DNA of 32,142 bases from an uncultured Oscillospiraceae bacterium. GTDB lineage: Bacteria > Bacillota > Clostridia > Oscillospirales > Oscillospiraceae. Position numbers and translations under genes: made by a program. The notes beneath the pieces are model-generated. The model worked only from the letters and a program-made list of their open reading frames with translations, was not told where the DNA came from and did not search any database. Position 1 is the first letter of the stretch; each line of letters starts with the position of its first letter. The DNA is taken from positions 8,727 through 40,868 of the forward strand of contig CAJTUD010000018.1 of assembly GCA_910579725.1 (NCBI GenBank), written 5' to 3'. This document shows positions 16,211 to 24,300 of this stretch, in pieces.

Positions 16211-16573
16211 TTGGAAAAAGTCACTTATTATCAGACGCTAAATCGGTTTTCGCTCTTTAACTCCTACTTTGCTTTCCTTGATGCTGAAGATTATCTGGTC
16301 GATGGGCTGTTTATCAAGTATTAGCGCAGAGTTTACTTCGGAGACGAATTTGCGAAACCAGGGATTTCATATCGCATCATCTTCTGCCATGTGCGCAAGT
16401 GGGATGTGGAGCGCTTTCGTACCGCTATGAATGGGCTGCCGAATAAAATGCTACTTTGCGGCAATGTGGATTGTTTAGATACTCGTACCCATATATGGGA
16501 AAGAATGTTGAACGCAATAGATGGAAGGAGGGATTCCTGTGGTGCAGATGGTGCCGCTGAACAAGCGCAGTAA
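16211..16573 (+). pseudogene. Mobile-element-type hypothetical gene broken by an in-frame TAG
   Basis: A single frame from TTG 16211 reads LEKVTYYQTLNRFSLFNSYF and on to LVDGLFIKY. It meets TAG at 16322-16324 and continues in the same frame as RRVYFGDEFAKPGISYRII to a TAA at 16571. Reading across the stop gives one coherent protein of about 120 residues, so this looks like one gene with a nonsense mutation. I do not assign a function; similar small proteins occur beside XRE genes on clostridial elements, from memory only. An internal ATG (16391) could give a 60-residue fragment. Confidence 0.65.
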
Positions 16574-16715
16574 GAAAGCTCAGAGGGAGTATCACACCAA
16601 ACAGCATAGATCTTGGCATGGGGTCAATACGACCACCCGCACTGTGTCCAGCGGGAAGGCTTATGACCGAAATCGAGTGAAACGAGCAGCTCGCGACATT
16701 TGTGAAGAGTTTTGA
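16539..16715 (+). CDS. Small basic hypothetical protein
   Basis: About 58 residues, very rich in Lys and Arg (VPLNKRSKKAQREYH, then ending RAARDICEEF). The GTG at 16539 is chosen because AAGGAGGG lies 7 nt upstream; GTG 16542 and ATG 16548 are alternatives. It overlaps the 3' end of the preceding broken gene by 35 nt, suggesting translational coupling in the original operon. Its charge suggests nucleic-acid contact, but this is inference. Family not named. Confidence 0.6.
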   Translation: MVQMVPLNKRSKKAQREYHTKQHRSWHGVNTTTRTVSSGKAYDRNRVKRAARDICEEF

Positions 16716-16790
16716 TTAGAACTGGAGCGATGTAACCTGCGGGCGAAGCAATTTTGAAATGGCTGCAAAACGAGATGCGGAGGAAAGGAA

Positions 16791-17456
16791 ATGTCTATGG
16801 GGACAAAGCGCAAAAAGGGGTATGTACCTCGGAGAAGCTGGTCGATTTTTGACCGCGAGGCCTATCACTGGGCATGGGTGGACAAAACGTTTTTCGGGGT
16901 ATTCGATTGTTTCAGGAAGGATATGAGATACTGTAGGCAGAGAATCAAAAAAGGCTATTGTGATGCTGATATGTACAGCATTTATGATTGGTTTCTGGAG
17001 ACTATTCCCACTATGTTGGAACAATACAAAAAGACACGGCATGGTAGTCCTGGGATACTTGGGGAAACCTATGAAAATGAGGACGGAATCCTTGTAAATG
17101 ATACCTGTCATAGAGAATGGGATACGATCCTGGACCGGATGATTTTCCTGTTCCGCGAAGCGGATGAGAGTTCCTGTCAAAAAAAGAATCCATATGAGGA
17201 TGAGCACATGAAAATGCTTGAAGAGTTTGCGCAGAAATACGGGCATTTCGGAGAGATGCTGGAAACAGCAGAGGAGAAAGAGGAGCGGATGAAAACGGGG
17301 GCGCATGTAGTACATTTTCCCTCCGAGATTCCAGAATACGTTGATGTAGACGAGCGGTACTATGCAGAGGAGAAAAAATTGGAAGAATATCGAAATCAGT
17401 GCAAGGAGGAAGCATTTCAGCTGTTTTCAGAATGGTTTTTCCATTTGTGGGATTAA
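16791..17456 (+). CDS. Hypothetical protein, aromatic- and acid-rich, phage/mobile-element style
   Basis: A 221-residue protein, unusually rich in Trp, Tyr, Phe, Glu and Asp, with no signal peptide or membrane segment. Notable segments are RRSWSIFDREAYHWAWVDK near the start, HREWDTILDRMIFLFREAD in the middle and EAFQLFSEWFFHLWD at the end. The pattern (structured helices ending in FHLWD) resembles a widespread uncharacterised protein of phages and clostridial elements, as recalled and not checked. AGGAAAGG lies just before the ATG at 16791. GC is lower than in the core genes. No catalytic motif is visible. Confidence 0.75.
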   Translation: MSMGTKRKKGYVPRRSWSIFDREAYHWAWVDKTFFGVFDCFRKDMRYCRQRIKKGYCDADMYSIYDWFLETIPTMLEQYKKTRHGSPGILGETYENEDGILVNDTCHREWDTILDRMIFLFREADESSCQKKNPYEDEHMKMLEEFAQKYGHFGEMLETAEEKEERMKTGAHVVHFPSEIPEYVDVDERYYAEEKKLEEYRNQCKEEAFQLFSEWFFHLWD

Positions 17457-17818
17457 CGGTCCTTAGACAACGCCAACAGAGAGCGCGAGTATGCGCTACT
17501 TGAAACTAAACATTAACTTATTTTGGGTGTAGTGGAAAGCTGACTCTAGTCGCAAGCGTCTGACCGTCAAGGGGCTGCGGCAGGTAGGCAAAATAGAATC
17601 CATCTGCCGGTTTGCTTGGGGAATACATCTTTCTACTCGATGTTCTGTATAACACGATTCGAACAAGCAGCCTCCTGCTCCCAAGCGGGTGAACTAAATT
17701 TTTTGTGGTCGTTTATAGTAATTTCTATTGCTTTATGCTCGATTCCTGGTACTCTTTGATGGCCTTAAATCCACTGTTTCCAGGTGCTCCGGCGCTGGGT
17801 GTGGTCAAATATATGGTC

Positions 17819-17878
17819 AAAGAGCCCTTCTCGACCAGGTGCGGCAGGAGTATCGGCGCCTGGTCGGAAGGGCTCTTT
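17819..17878. terminator. Extended hairpin, bidirectional terminator-like
   Basis: Arms AAAGAGCCCTT...CGACCAGG (17819-17839) and CCTGGTCG...AAGGGCTCTTT (17859-17878) pair over about 19 bp with one bulge, around a 19-nt loop. A T tract follows on both strands. It may end transcripts from either side of this gap. Confidence 0.7.
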
Positions 17879-17924
17879 TGGGGCGGAGATGCAATTCATT
17901 TTTTCGCCGTTGCCAGAATCGCAG

Positions 17925-17953
17925 TTGTGCCTTGTGATCGGAAATGGTACAAT
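17925..17953 (+). promoter_or_regulatory. Candidate promoter of the methyltransferase gene
   Basis: TTGTGC (17925-17930), 17-nt spacer, TACAAT (17948-17953), about 65 nt before the start codon. Confidence 0.5.
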
Positions 17954-18017
17954 GAACTCCACAATCATTTCGCACTGACTGACAATTTTACTTTTCGCAG
18001 AAAGGCCGGGAGATGCT

Positions 18018-18761
18018 ATGCCCAACGAGTATGACAACGAGGAGTTCTTTGCTCAATACGCCCAGATGGATCGAAGCAAAGGAGGATTGGAGGCCGCCGG
18101 GGAATGGCATCAGCTGAGGCCGCTGTTTCCCCCTCTGGAGGGCATGGCCGTGCTGGACCTGGGATGCGGCTACGGCTGGCACTGCAAATACGCCGCGGAC
18201 CATGGGGCGGCCAGAGTGCTCGGCATTGACCTGAGTGAGAAAATGCTGGCAGAGGCAGCGCGGAGAAACCGTGCTGAGAAGATCCAGTACCGGCACTGCG
18301 GAATTGAGGCCTATGAGTACCCAGAAAGGGCCTGGGATGTGGTGGTGTCCAATCTGGCGCTGCACTACATTGGGGATCTGGACCAAGTGTTCCGGAATGT
18401 CTGGCAGACACTGCGGCCCGGCGGCACCTTCCTGTTCAATATCGAGCATCCCGTCTTTACGTCCGGCGTCCAACAGGACTGGATCTACAGGGAAGATGGA
18501 ACCCCTAAGTATTGGCCTGTGGATGATTATTTCCGCCCCGGACAGCGGGAAACCTGGTTTCTGGGCTGTAAAGTGATCAAGCAGCACCATACCCTGACGC
18601 AGATCCTCATGGGGCTTCTCAGCTGCGGATTTACCCTGGAGGTGGTGGAAGAGGCTCAGCCATCAGAGAAAATGTTGGAGATCCCGGGCATGAAGGATGA
18701 GCTGCGGCGGCCTATGATGCTGCTGGTGCGGGGGAAAAAGGAAGGGACCGGGGCGAATTGA
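18018..18761 (+). CDS. Class I SAM-dependent methyltransferase
   Basis: A 247-residue protein with motif I VLDLGCGYGWH, the acidic end of strand 2 (VLGIDLSEKML), motif IV-like VVVSNLALHYI and the post-motif TLRPGGTFLF. This is a Methyltransf_11/25-type fold. Full-length members of this small-molecule methyltransferase group are about 240-250 residues, so it is intact. The substrate cannot be told; the C-terminal part has aromatic residues lining a possible pocket. GGGAG precedes the ATG at 18018. It is a single-gene unit with its own promoter and a stem-loop after it. GC is close to that of the core genes. Confidence 0.9.
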   Translation: MPNEYDNEEFFAQYAQMDRSKGGLEAAGEWHQLRPLFPPLEGMAVLDLGCGYGWHCKYAADHGAARVLGIDLSEKMLAEAARRNRAEKIQYRHCGIEAYEYPERAWDVVVSNLALHYIGDLDQVFRNVWQTLRPGGTFLFNIEHPVFTSGVQQDWIYREDGTPKYWPVDDYFRPGQRETWFLGCKVIKQHHTLTQILMGLLSCGFTLEVVEEAQPSEKMLEIPGMKDELRRPMMLLVRGKKEGTGAN

Positions 18762-18778
18762 TTCCGGCCCCAGAAAGA

Positions 18779-18817
18779 ACAGACCTTGCGGCTATGCTGC
18801 AAGGTCTGTCGTCTCTT
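18779..18817 (+). terminator. Stem-loop after the methyltransferase gene
   Basis: An 11-bp perfect stem, ACAGACCTTGC (18779-18789) and GCAAGGTCTGT (18799-18809), with a 9-nt loop, followed by CGTCTCTTTG. The weak T tract makes it a moderate terminator. Confidence 0.6.
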
Positions 18818-18910
18818 TGAGGAACCGTCCCCCACTGCCGCGGCGCGTCTGGACGGCTTCTTCGTGATGCGGGCGTATCAAAGTTTAGCACGCTATCTTC
18901 AAAGAATAGG

Positions 18911-19801
18911 TTAATACCGAATACGGAAATAATCCAAATATTTTTTGAAACGGTCCTGAGCAGTCAGGATTGTATCTGTGAGGTAACCGTTTTCATGTCC
19001 CCATTCCTTCAGGCCACGATAATAAAACAGCTTCAAATCGTCCTCAATGATAAATGGGACGATTCCATACTTCAGGCATTCCTTGAAAAGGATCAAACGC
19101 CCGACTCTGCCGTTGCCGTCCTGGAACGGGTGAATCCGCTCAAAACGGACATGGAAATCAATCAAGTCACACAGCGTTTTTGCGTGACCGCTGTTGTACT
19201 CCGCCAGCAAATCCCGCATCCTGTCTGCTATCTCCTCCGGCGGTGCGGTTTCCATACCGCCCACTTCGTTGGGCATTTTTTTGTAATTACCCACAGCGAA
19301 CCAGCTCTGGCGGCTGTCGCTGGTACCGGCTTTTAGGGTGGCATGCAGTTCCTTGATGAACTTTTCTGCCAGGGGCGCTTTCGCCGCATCAATCACCAGA
19401 TCGACACAGCGGAAATGATTCGCAGTCTCGATCACGTCATCCACGTTGACGCTTTTACCCATAAGGCCGATCGTGTTGGTTTCGTAAATGTAACGGGTCT
19501 GGTCATGGGTCAGGCGGTTGCCCTCCATGTGATTGGAGTTGTAGGTCAGGTCAATCTGGATTTTGTGGTAGATTCCGCCCGTCCGCTTTGCAGACCGTTC
19601 CTCCTTCAGAATATCCAGCAGCATCGCGGGAGCGGCGTCCTTCCTCTTTGCGCGGCCAGGCTTCTCTGCATCGGCGGGAATATTCCAGGTTTTTCCGGTG
19701 AGGAACGCGCCCGGCACACGACCTTTGGCACAGTAGTTACGCACACTGCGCTGTGAAATGTTCCATTTTTCTGCTGTTTTGGCGACAGAGAGATATTCCA
19801 T
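18911..19801 (-). CDS. Fic family protein with N-terminal helix-turn-helix
   Basis: A 296-residue protein. The N-terminal excisionase/MerR-like HTH is at about 1-50 (YLSVAKTAEKWNISQRSVRNY). The inhibitory motif SNHMEGN (Ser about 89, Glu about 93) fits the S/TxxxEG/N rule of self-inhibited class II Fic enzymes. The active site HPFQDGNGRVGR (His about 224) is complete. Such enzymes transfer AMP to a target protein when inhibition is relieved. ATG 19801 has GGAGG 8 nt upstream; in-frame codons further up lack one. The gene stands alone. Its promoter overlaps an inverted repeat that the HTH domain could bind. Confidence 0.92.
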   Translation of the reverse strand: MEYLSVAKTAEKWNISQRSVRNYCAKGRVPGAFLTGKTWNIPADAEKPGRAKRKDAAPAMLLDILKEERSAKRTGGIYHKIQIDLTYNSNHMEGNRLTHDQTRYIYETNTIGLMGKSVNVDDVIETANHFRCVDLVIDAAKAPLAEKFIKELHATLKAGTSDSRQSWFAVGNYKKMPNEVGGMETAPPEEIADRMRDLLAEYNSGHAKTLCDLIDFHVRFERIHPFQDGNGRVGRLILFKECLKYGIVPFIIEDDLKLFYYRGLKEWGHENGYLTDTILTAQDRFKKYLDYFRIRY

Positions 19802-19831
19802 AGTATCGCCTCCAAGGATCATGGTAGCTAT

Positions 19832-19860
19832 ATTATACCTCGCTATCGGCAAAAATACAA
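19832..19860 (-). promoter_or_regulatory. sigma-A promoter of the HTH-Fic gene
   Basis: On the minus strand, TTGTAT (19855-19860), 17-nt spacer, TATAAT (19832-19837), about 25 nt upstream of the leader start. Confidence 0.8.
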
Positions 19861-19900
19861 CAGAATATCCTCGTCAATGATTTGAGGTATTTTGCCGATA
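19844..19900. promoter_or_regulatory. Paired operator over the HTH-Fic promoter
   Basis: TATCGGCAAAAATAC (19844-19858) and its near-exact reverse complement GTATTTTGCCGATA (19887-19900) flank 28 nt. The first arm covers the spacer and -35 box. A third partial copy, TTGGCAAA, follows at about 19901. The arrangement suggests repression by looping or by a dimer pair, most simply by the Fic protein's own HTH. Confidence 0.65.
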
Positions 19901-19939
19901 TTGGCAAAGGGAAACTTCTGGTAAGAGCGCATGATCTGT

Positions 19940-20174
19940 TCAGAAGCTATGCAATACCGGCAGCGGTACGTTCCGCTTCGTAGTCATAATGTCATGGTTC
20001 CAGTCTAAATCACTGTTAGCCATCAAATTAAATGATGGGTAACCAGCAATCCACACCACTTGAAACACCTGGCGGCCTTCGTCGGAATAGACATTGCGAT
20101 AAATCACAGGAACGCCAGATTCGGCACCGGGAAAAACGGATACTTTATTTACCGTCCATTATAAATTCATACAT
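19940..20174 (-). pseudogene. Remnant of an alpha/beta-hydrolase (esterase) gene
   Basis: Reading leftward from ATG 20174 gives MYEFIMDGK then a stop. One frame over, SVFPGAESGVPVIYRNVYS and then DEGRQVFQVVWIAGYPSFN and DLDWNHDIM follow, ending at 19940. These segments are the N-terminal part of a putative esterase family (VIYLNTYSDEG and SDLDWNHDM-like blocks, from family memory). A frameshift after about 9 codons and loss of the catalytic C-terminal two thirds make it a dead fragment. Confidence 0.65.
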
Positions 20175-20282
20175 AGATCTACCGGCTCCTGTTTGGGCAC
20201 TGCTGGCTCAATTCATCGTCATCCTCATTGTAGCGAAGTAAGAGAATTTCCGCAGGATAATACACCACCCGGCCCAAAGCAC

Positions 20283-20311
20283 TTGCGTCCTGTGGAAAAA
20301 CCATGTATAAT
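20283..20311 (+). promoter_or_regulatory. Promoter of the PLD-helicase gene
   Basis: TTGCGT (20283-20288), 17-nt spacer, TATAAT (20306-20311). The -10 box overlaps a possible ATG at 20310, which argues for the start at 20343 instead. Confidence 0.6.
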
Positions 20312-20342
20312 GAAAAAAACACCCCGGAAGGCGGCTTGCCCC

Positions 20343-23300
20343 ATGCTCCATCCTGGCCTATACGAACAAGTTGTTAATCATACCCTCAACAGCGAATTTG
20401 CGGAGATCCCGGAGGCCCGCAAGTCTCTTGTGCCCATTGATCAGGCGGAGGCCTCTAAGGTTCTGGCGCAGTATCTCTCCGACGTGGTACAGAGAGGCCT
20501 GGAAAACGTGTTGGACAACGGAGGGGATATATCTGCTCAGATTGAGCTAACCAACCAGATTGTGGATCTCATTTAACATACAACAAAAGAAGCCGATTTT
20601 GCCGCAATGGGTGTTGATCGGCGGGCAGGGCAGCTTCTTGCTCTTTTGCGGGAGGCAGATCCCCGACTGGTCGTTGGCAAAACTGCGGCTGACTTGAGCC
20701 GCCCAGAGAGTTCCATTGCGCAGAGTTCATTATTCACCGGTGCAACCCATGAACCGCAGTTGTATTCTGAGCTCAAGAAAGAAATCGCCTCTGCTGACCG
20801 CATCGATATGCTGGTGTCCTTTATCAAGTGGAGCGGCCTGCGGCTTCTGATGGACGAGCTTCGGGAGTTTACCGAAAATGGCGGTGAACTCCGCATCATT
20901 ACTACTTCCTATATGGGGGCCACCGATGTGAAGGCAATCGAGGAGCTTTGGAAGCTCCCCAATGCCAAAATTAAGGTTAGCTATAACACTAAGATGACCC
21001 GTCTTCATGCCAAGGCATATATTTTCTATCGCAACACAGGCTTCACAACCACCTATGTTGGCTCTTCCAACCTCTCCAATGTGGCTCTGACCAGCGGCTT
21101 GGAGTGGAACACTAAAGTGACCAGGCGTGATCTGCCAGAAACTATTGATAAAATCACTGCCACCTTCGAGTATTACTGGAACGACCGCGAGTTTGAGTAT
21201 TACGACGCAGGCCAGAAAGAGCGTCTGGCCTGCGCGTTGAAGGCGGAAAAATACTTCGACGCTAACAATGCCGAGGTGTACACCATGGACATCATGCCTT
21301 ACGCCTACCAGCAGGAGATTTTGGATCGGCTGGAGGCAGAGCGCACGATTCGGGGCTACACCCGAAATTTGGTGGTGGCTGCCACTGGTACTGGCAAGAC
21401 GGTGATCTCCGCACTGGATTACAAACGCTTCCGAAGACATAATCCGGATAAGCCCTGTCGGTTACTCTTTGTGGCACAACGGGAAGAAATCCTCAAACAG
21501 AGTCTGTATACCTTCCGCGCCGTGCTCAAGGATGCCAATTTTGGAGAGATGTTTGTAGGTAGCTATAAGCCCGAGAGCATCAATAATTTGTTTATTTCCA
21601 TCCAGGCATTTAACTCATAGAACTTTGCCGCAAGAACTGCTCCAGAGTTTTATGACTTCATTATTGTGGACGAGTTCCATCACGCGGCGGCTCCAACCTA
21701 CCAAAAATTGCTGGCCTACTATCAGCCCCGTATTCTGCTAGGCCTGACCGCTACTCCGGAACGTATGGATGGCAAGAGCGTTCTGCCCTATTTCAACAAT
21801 CGTATTGCCGCGGAAATCCGCCTGCCGGAAGCCATTGACCGGAAACTTCTGTGCCCGTTCCAGTATTTCGGCGTCACTGACACCGTGGATTTAGACGCCT
21901 TGAAGTGGAGCGCCGGCGGTTACGATAAGGGTGAGCTGTCCAGAGTCTATACCCTCAGCGGAGCGGTAGCTGTCCGCCGGGCCGACCATGTTGTGTCCTC
22001 TCTGCTGAAGTATGTAACGGACATCAACGACGTGAAAGGCCTCGGATTTTGTGTAACGGTAGATCACGCGGAGTTTATGTGCCGCTATTTCAACGACCAC
22101 AAGATCCCCGCTATGTTCCTGACGGGGCAATCATCTAACGAGGAAAGAATGACCGCCAAGCAGCGTTTGGTGACTGGTGAGGTGCGCTTCATTTTCGTTG
22201 TGGACATCTACAACGAGGGTGTGGATATCCCGGAGGTCAACACGGTGCTGTTTCTCCGTCCCACGGAGTCCCTGGCCGTGTTCCTCCAGCAGTTGGGCCG
22301 TGGTCTGCGTTTGGCTGAGGATAAGGAATGCCTGATCGTTTTGGACTTTATCGGTCAGGCAAATCGAAAATACAATTTTGAAGATAAGTTTGTGGCACTG
22401 CTCAGTAATACGACTCGGAGCATCAGCCGAGAAGTCAAGGACGGTTTCGTTTCTGTCCCTAAAGGGTGCTATATCCAGCTGGAAAAGAAAGCGGCCAAGT
22501 ATATACTGGACAATATCCGTGCGGCCTACGGGAATACCGCCGGATTGGTATCTTGTGCTTCATCCTTTGCCGAAGAGAGCGGTTTGGAGTTGACACTGGT
22601 AAACTTCCTGGACTATTATCACCTGGATCCCAGGGCAATCTATAAGTTTTCATCCTTCTTCCGTATTTGCGCCAGAGCCGATGTGACCGAGGACTTTGCG
22701 GAACCATTGGAAGATATGATGACCAAAGCCTTTGCCCGCCTCGCGGTGATTGACTCCCGGCGCTGGATCCTGTTCCTGCTGGATGTTCTGCCACGACTGG
22801 ACGACATTGATTTTGCCGCCATGACGAATGTTGAAAAGCGGATGATGCAGATGTTTTACATCACCGTGTGGGGAAAGGCGGCAGAAGATTGGAGCAGTGA
22901 AGAGGTGCTGGATAATCTCTACGCCTTGTCCGGCAGCCCGGTGTTGCTGAGAGAGCTTTTGGAGCTGCTTTGCTATCAGTATGAGCAAATCGGCTTCATT
23001 GACGAGCCGGTGGATTTGGGCTTTGATTGTCCTCTGGACCTCCACTGTACCTACACCCGGGATCAGCTGCTGGTGGCCCTGGACTTTATGAGGCCGGCCA
23101 CCGTGCGGGAGGGCGTCAAGTGGCTGCCGGAGAAGCAGTTGGACGTGTTCTTCGTGACGCTGAACAAGGCGGACAAGGACTACTCTCCCACCACCATGTA
23201 CAACGACTATTCCATCAACGAGTGGCTGTTCCACTGGCAGAGTCAGAGTACTACGGCGGCAGACTCTCCCACTGGTCAGCGCTACATCCACCACCGGGAA

Positions 23301-23498
23301 CGGGGAAGTAAGGTTCTGCTGTTCGTCCGTGAGTTTAAAGCGGATCGTGTGACTGGCGGCGCCGAGGCGTACACCTATCTGGGTACGGCCAGCTATGTGA
23401 AGCACGAAGGTTCCCGACCGATGAATATCACATGGCGGTTGGATCGTCCAATCCCGGCGAAGTTCTTGAAGAAAACAAACAAACTGGTCGTAGGATAA
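20343..23498 (+). pseudogene. PLD-nuclease/SF2 helicase/DUF3427 protein with two in-frame stop codons
   Basis: One uninterrupted frame of 1051 codons from ATG 20343 to TAA 23496, with TAA at codon 78 (20574) and TAG at codon 426 (21618). Domains: helical N-terminus (1-110), phospholipase D-like nuclease (about 130-260; LHAKAYIFY with His about 222, VGSSNLSN), SF2 helicase with Walker A ATGTGKT (Lys about 352), DEFHH (Asp about 443), LTATPER and QLGRGLRL, then DUF3427 (about 680-1051). Such proteins are found in defence-type islands and are thought to act on nucleic acid. No frameshift is present, and codons beyond each stop still encode conserved sequence, so the lesions look recent. The second stop separates Walker A from the DEFH box, so no fragment could be an active helicase. 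Readthrough is not excluded but there is no sign of it. Confidence 0.9.
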
Positions 23499-23511
23499 AG
23501 GGGAATTGGCA

Positions 23512-23817
23512 GTGAATAAATTTGAGCTTCAATTTGAAAATGAACTCAGAGATAAAATGTTGCGTGCAAAAAGAGAATGTAAATATAACCCAACCAGATT
23601 TAATCAAATGCTTGCGCAATATGGTGGAGTAGGGACTGCAAAACGTTTAATTGCCGGCGGAATAGCTACTGGTACTACATCAGACGGGTATGCCACCCTT
23701 TATCTTTGTGGCCGTTTAGATTTGACCATGGAACATTCCGTATGCAAGCCTGAATATCGGGATTTATTTACAGTGGAAGAGGTACATTATTGCAATAGTC
23801 TTTTGGGGGCAAAATAA
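23512..23817 (+). CDS. Small conserved-looking protein of unknown function, AT-rich gene
   Basis: A 101-residue protein with NPTRFNQMLAQYGGVGTAKRL, then GYATLYLCGRLDLTMEHSV and a C-terminal LFTVEEVHYCNSLLG. Segments of this kind (a GG-V-TAK-L block followed by GRLDLT-E) recur in small unnamed proteins and as C-terminal tails of larger ones, from memory; I do not name a function. GTG 23512 is chosen because AAGGGGA lies 7 nt upstream; TTG 23506 is too close to that site. It begins 13 nt after the helicase gene, so it was probably in its operon. Base composition is clearly more AT-rich than the flanking genes, suggesting separate origin. Confidence 0.75.
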   Translation: MNKFELQFENELRDKMLRAKRECKYNPTRFNQMLAQYGGVGTAKRLIAGGIATGTTSDGYATLYLCGRLDLTMEHSVCKPEYRDLFTVEEVHYCNSLLGAK

Positions 23818-24200
23818 TGGAATATACAATAACCGAAGTGGTCGTAGCACTCATATGAGACTGCAATAAGTTTATGATCTGCCAACGCCCGGCCCACAAG
23901 GCCCGGGGCTACTTTGGGAGTTTGTAGGTGGCAAAGTAGAGCCCGGCGAAACAAAAGAGCAGGCCCTCTTCTGGGAGAGTCGGAAGGAACTGGCCATTTC
24001 CCTGAACGTGGGGGAGGTATTTATGGATGTGGTTCATGAGTATCCGGACCTGACACTGTTCGATGCTGCAATTTTAGAGAGGGGCTCCTCAAATACTGGA
24101 GCATAACGACATTCGGTGGATCACTGTAGATGAGATCGACCAGTATTCTTTCTGTCCAGCGGATGAAGAGATATTGAAAAGACTGAAAAACGCCAATTAA
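23817..24200 (+). pseudogene. NUDIX hydrolase (MutT/8-oxo-dGTPase type), decayed
   Basis: The ATG at 23817 overlaps the preceding stop (TAATG). The first frame gives EYTITEVVVALI, a TGA where Trp is expected, then FMICQRPAHKARG. A shift of frame leads to WEFVGGKVEPGETKEQALF, and a further shift leads to LEHNDIRWITVDEIDQYSF, ending KRLKNAN at 24200. The Nudix box reads G-x5-E-x7-WESRKEL instead of REUxEE: Arg is Trp and one metal-binding Glu is Lys. The nonsense codon, frameshifts and lost catalytic residues show a dead gene. Intact relatives sanitise oxidised nucleotides. Confidence 0.85.
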
Positions 24201-24300
24201 AACCTGCCACAAGCCGAACATCCAAACCGCATAATACTCGTGGTGCAAACCCGGAATGGAAACTGCATAAGAAAGTAAACGACTGCTTGGGGGTAAGAAG

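Larger units (their letters stand above)
17457..18017. other. Long intergenic region
   Basis: No gene supported over about 560 nt. It contains a very long terminator-like hairpin (17819-17878) and a candidate promoter for the methyltransferase (TTGTGC 17925-17930, 17-nt spacer, TACAAT 17948-17953). The segment around 17650 has a TTCGAA core resembling a tRNA T-loop on the minus strand, but no cloverleaf could be built. Confidence 0.5.

Noticed and set aside
17640..17700. tRNA or tRNA fragment on the minus strand (GTTCGAATC T-loop-like core)
   Set aside because: The T-stem has a mismatch and no acceptor, D or anticodon stem could be paired in the expected distances.
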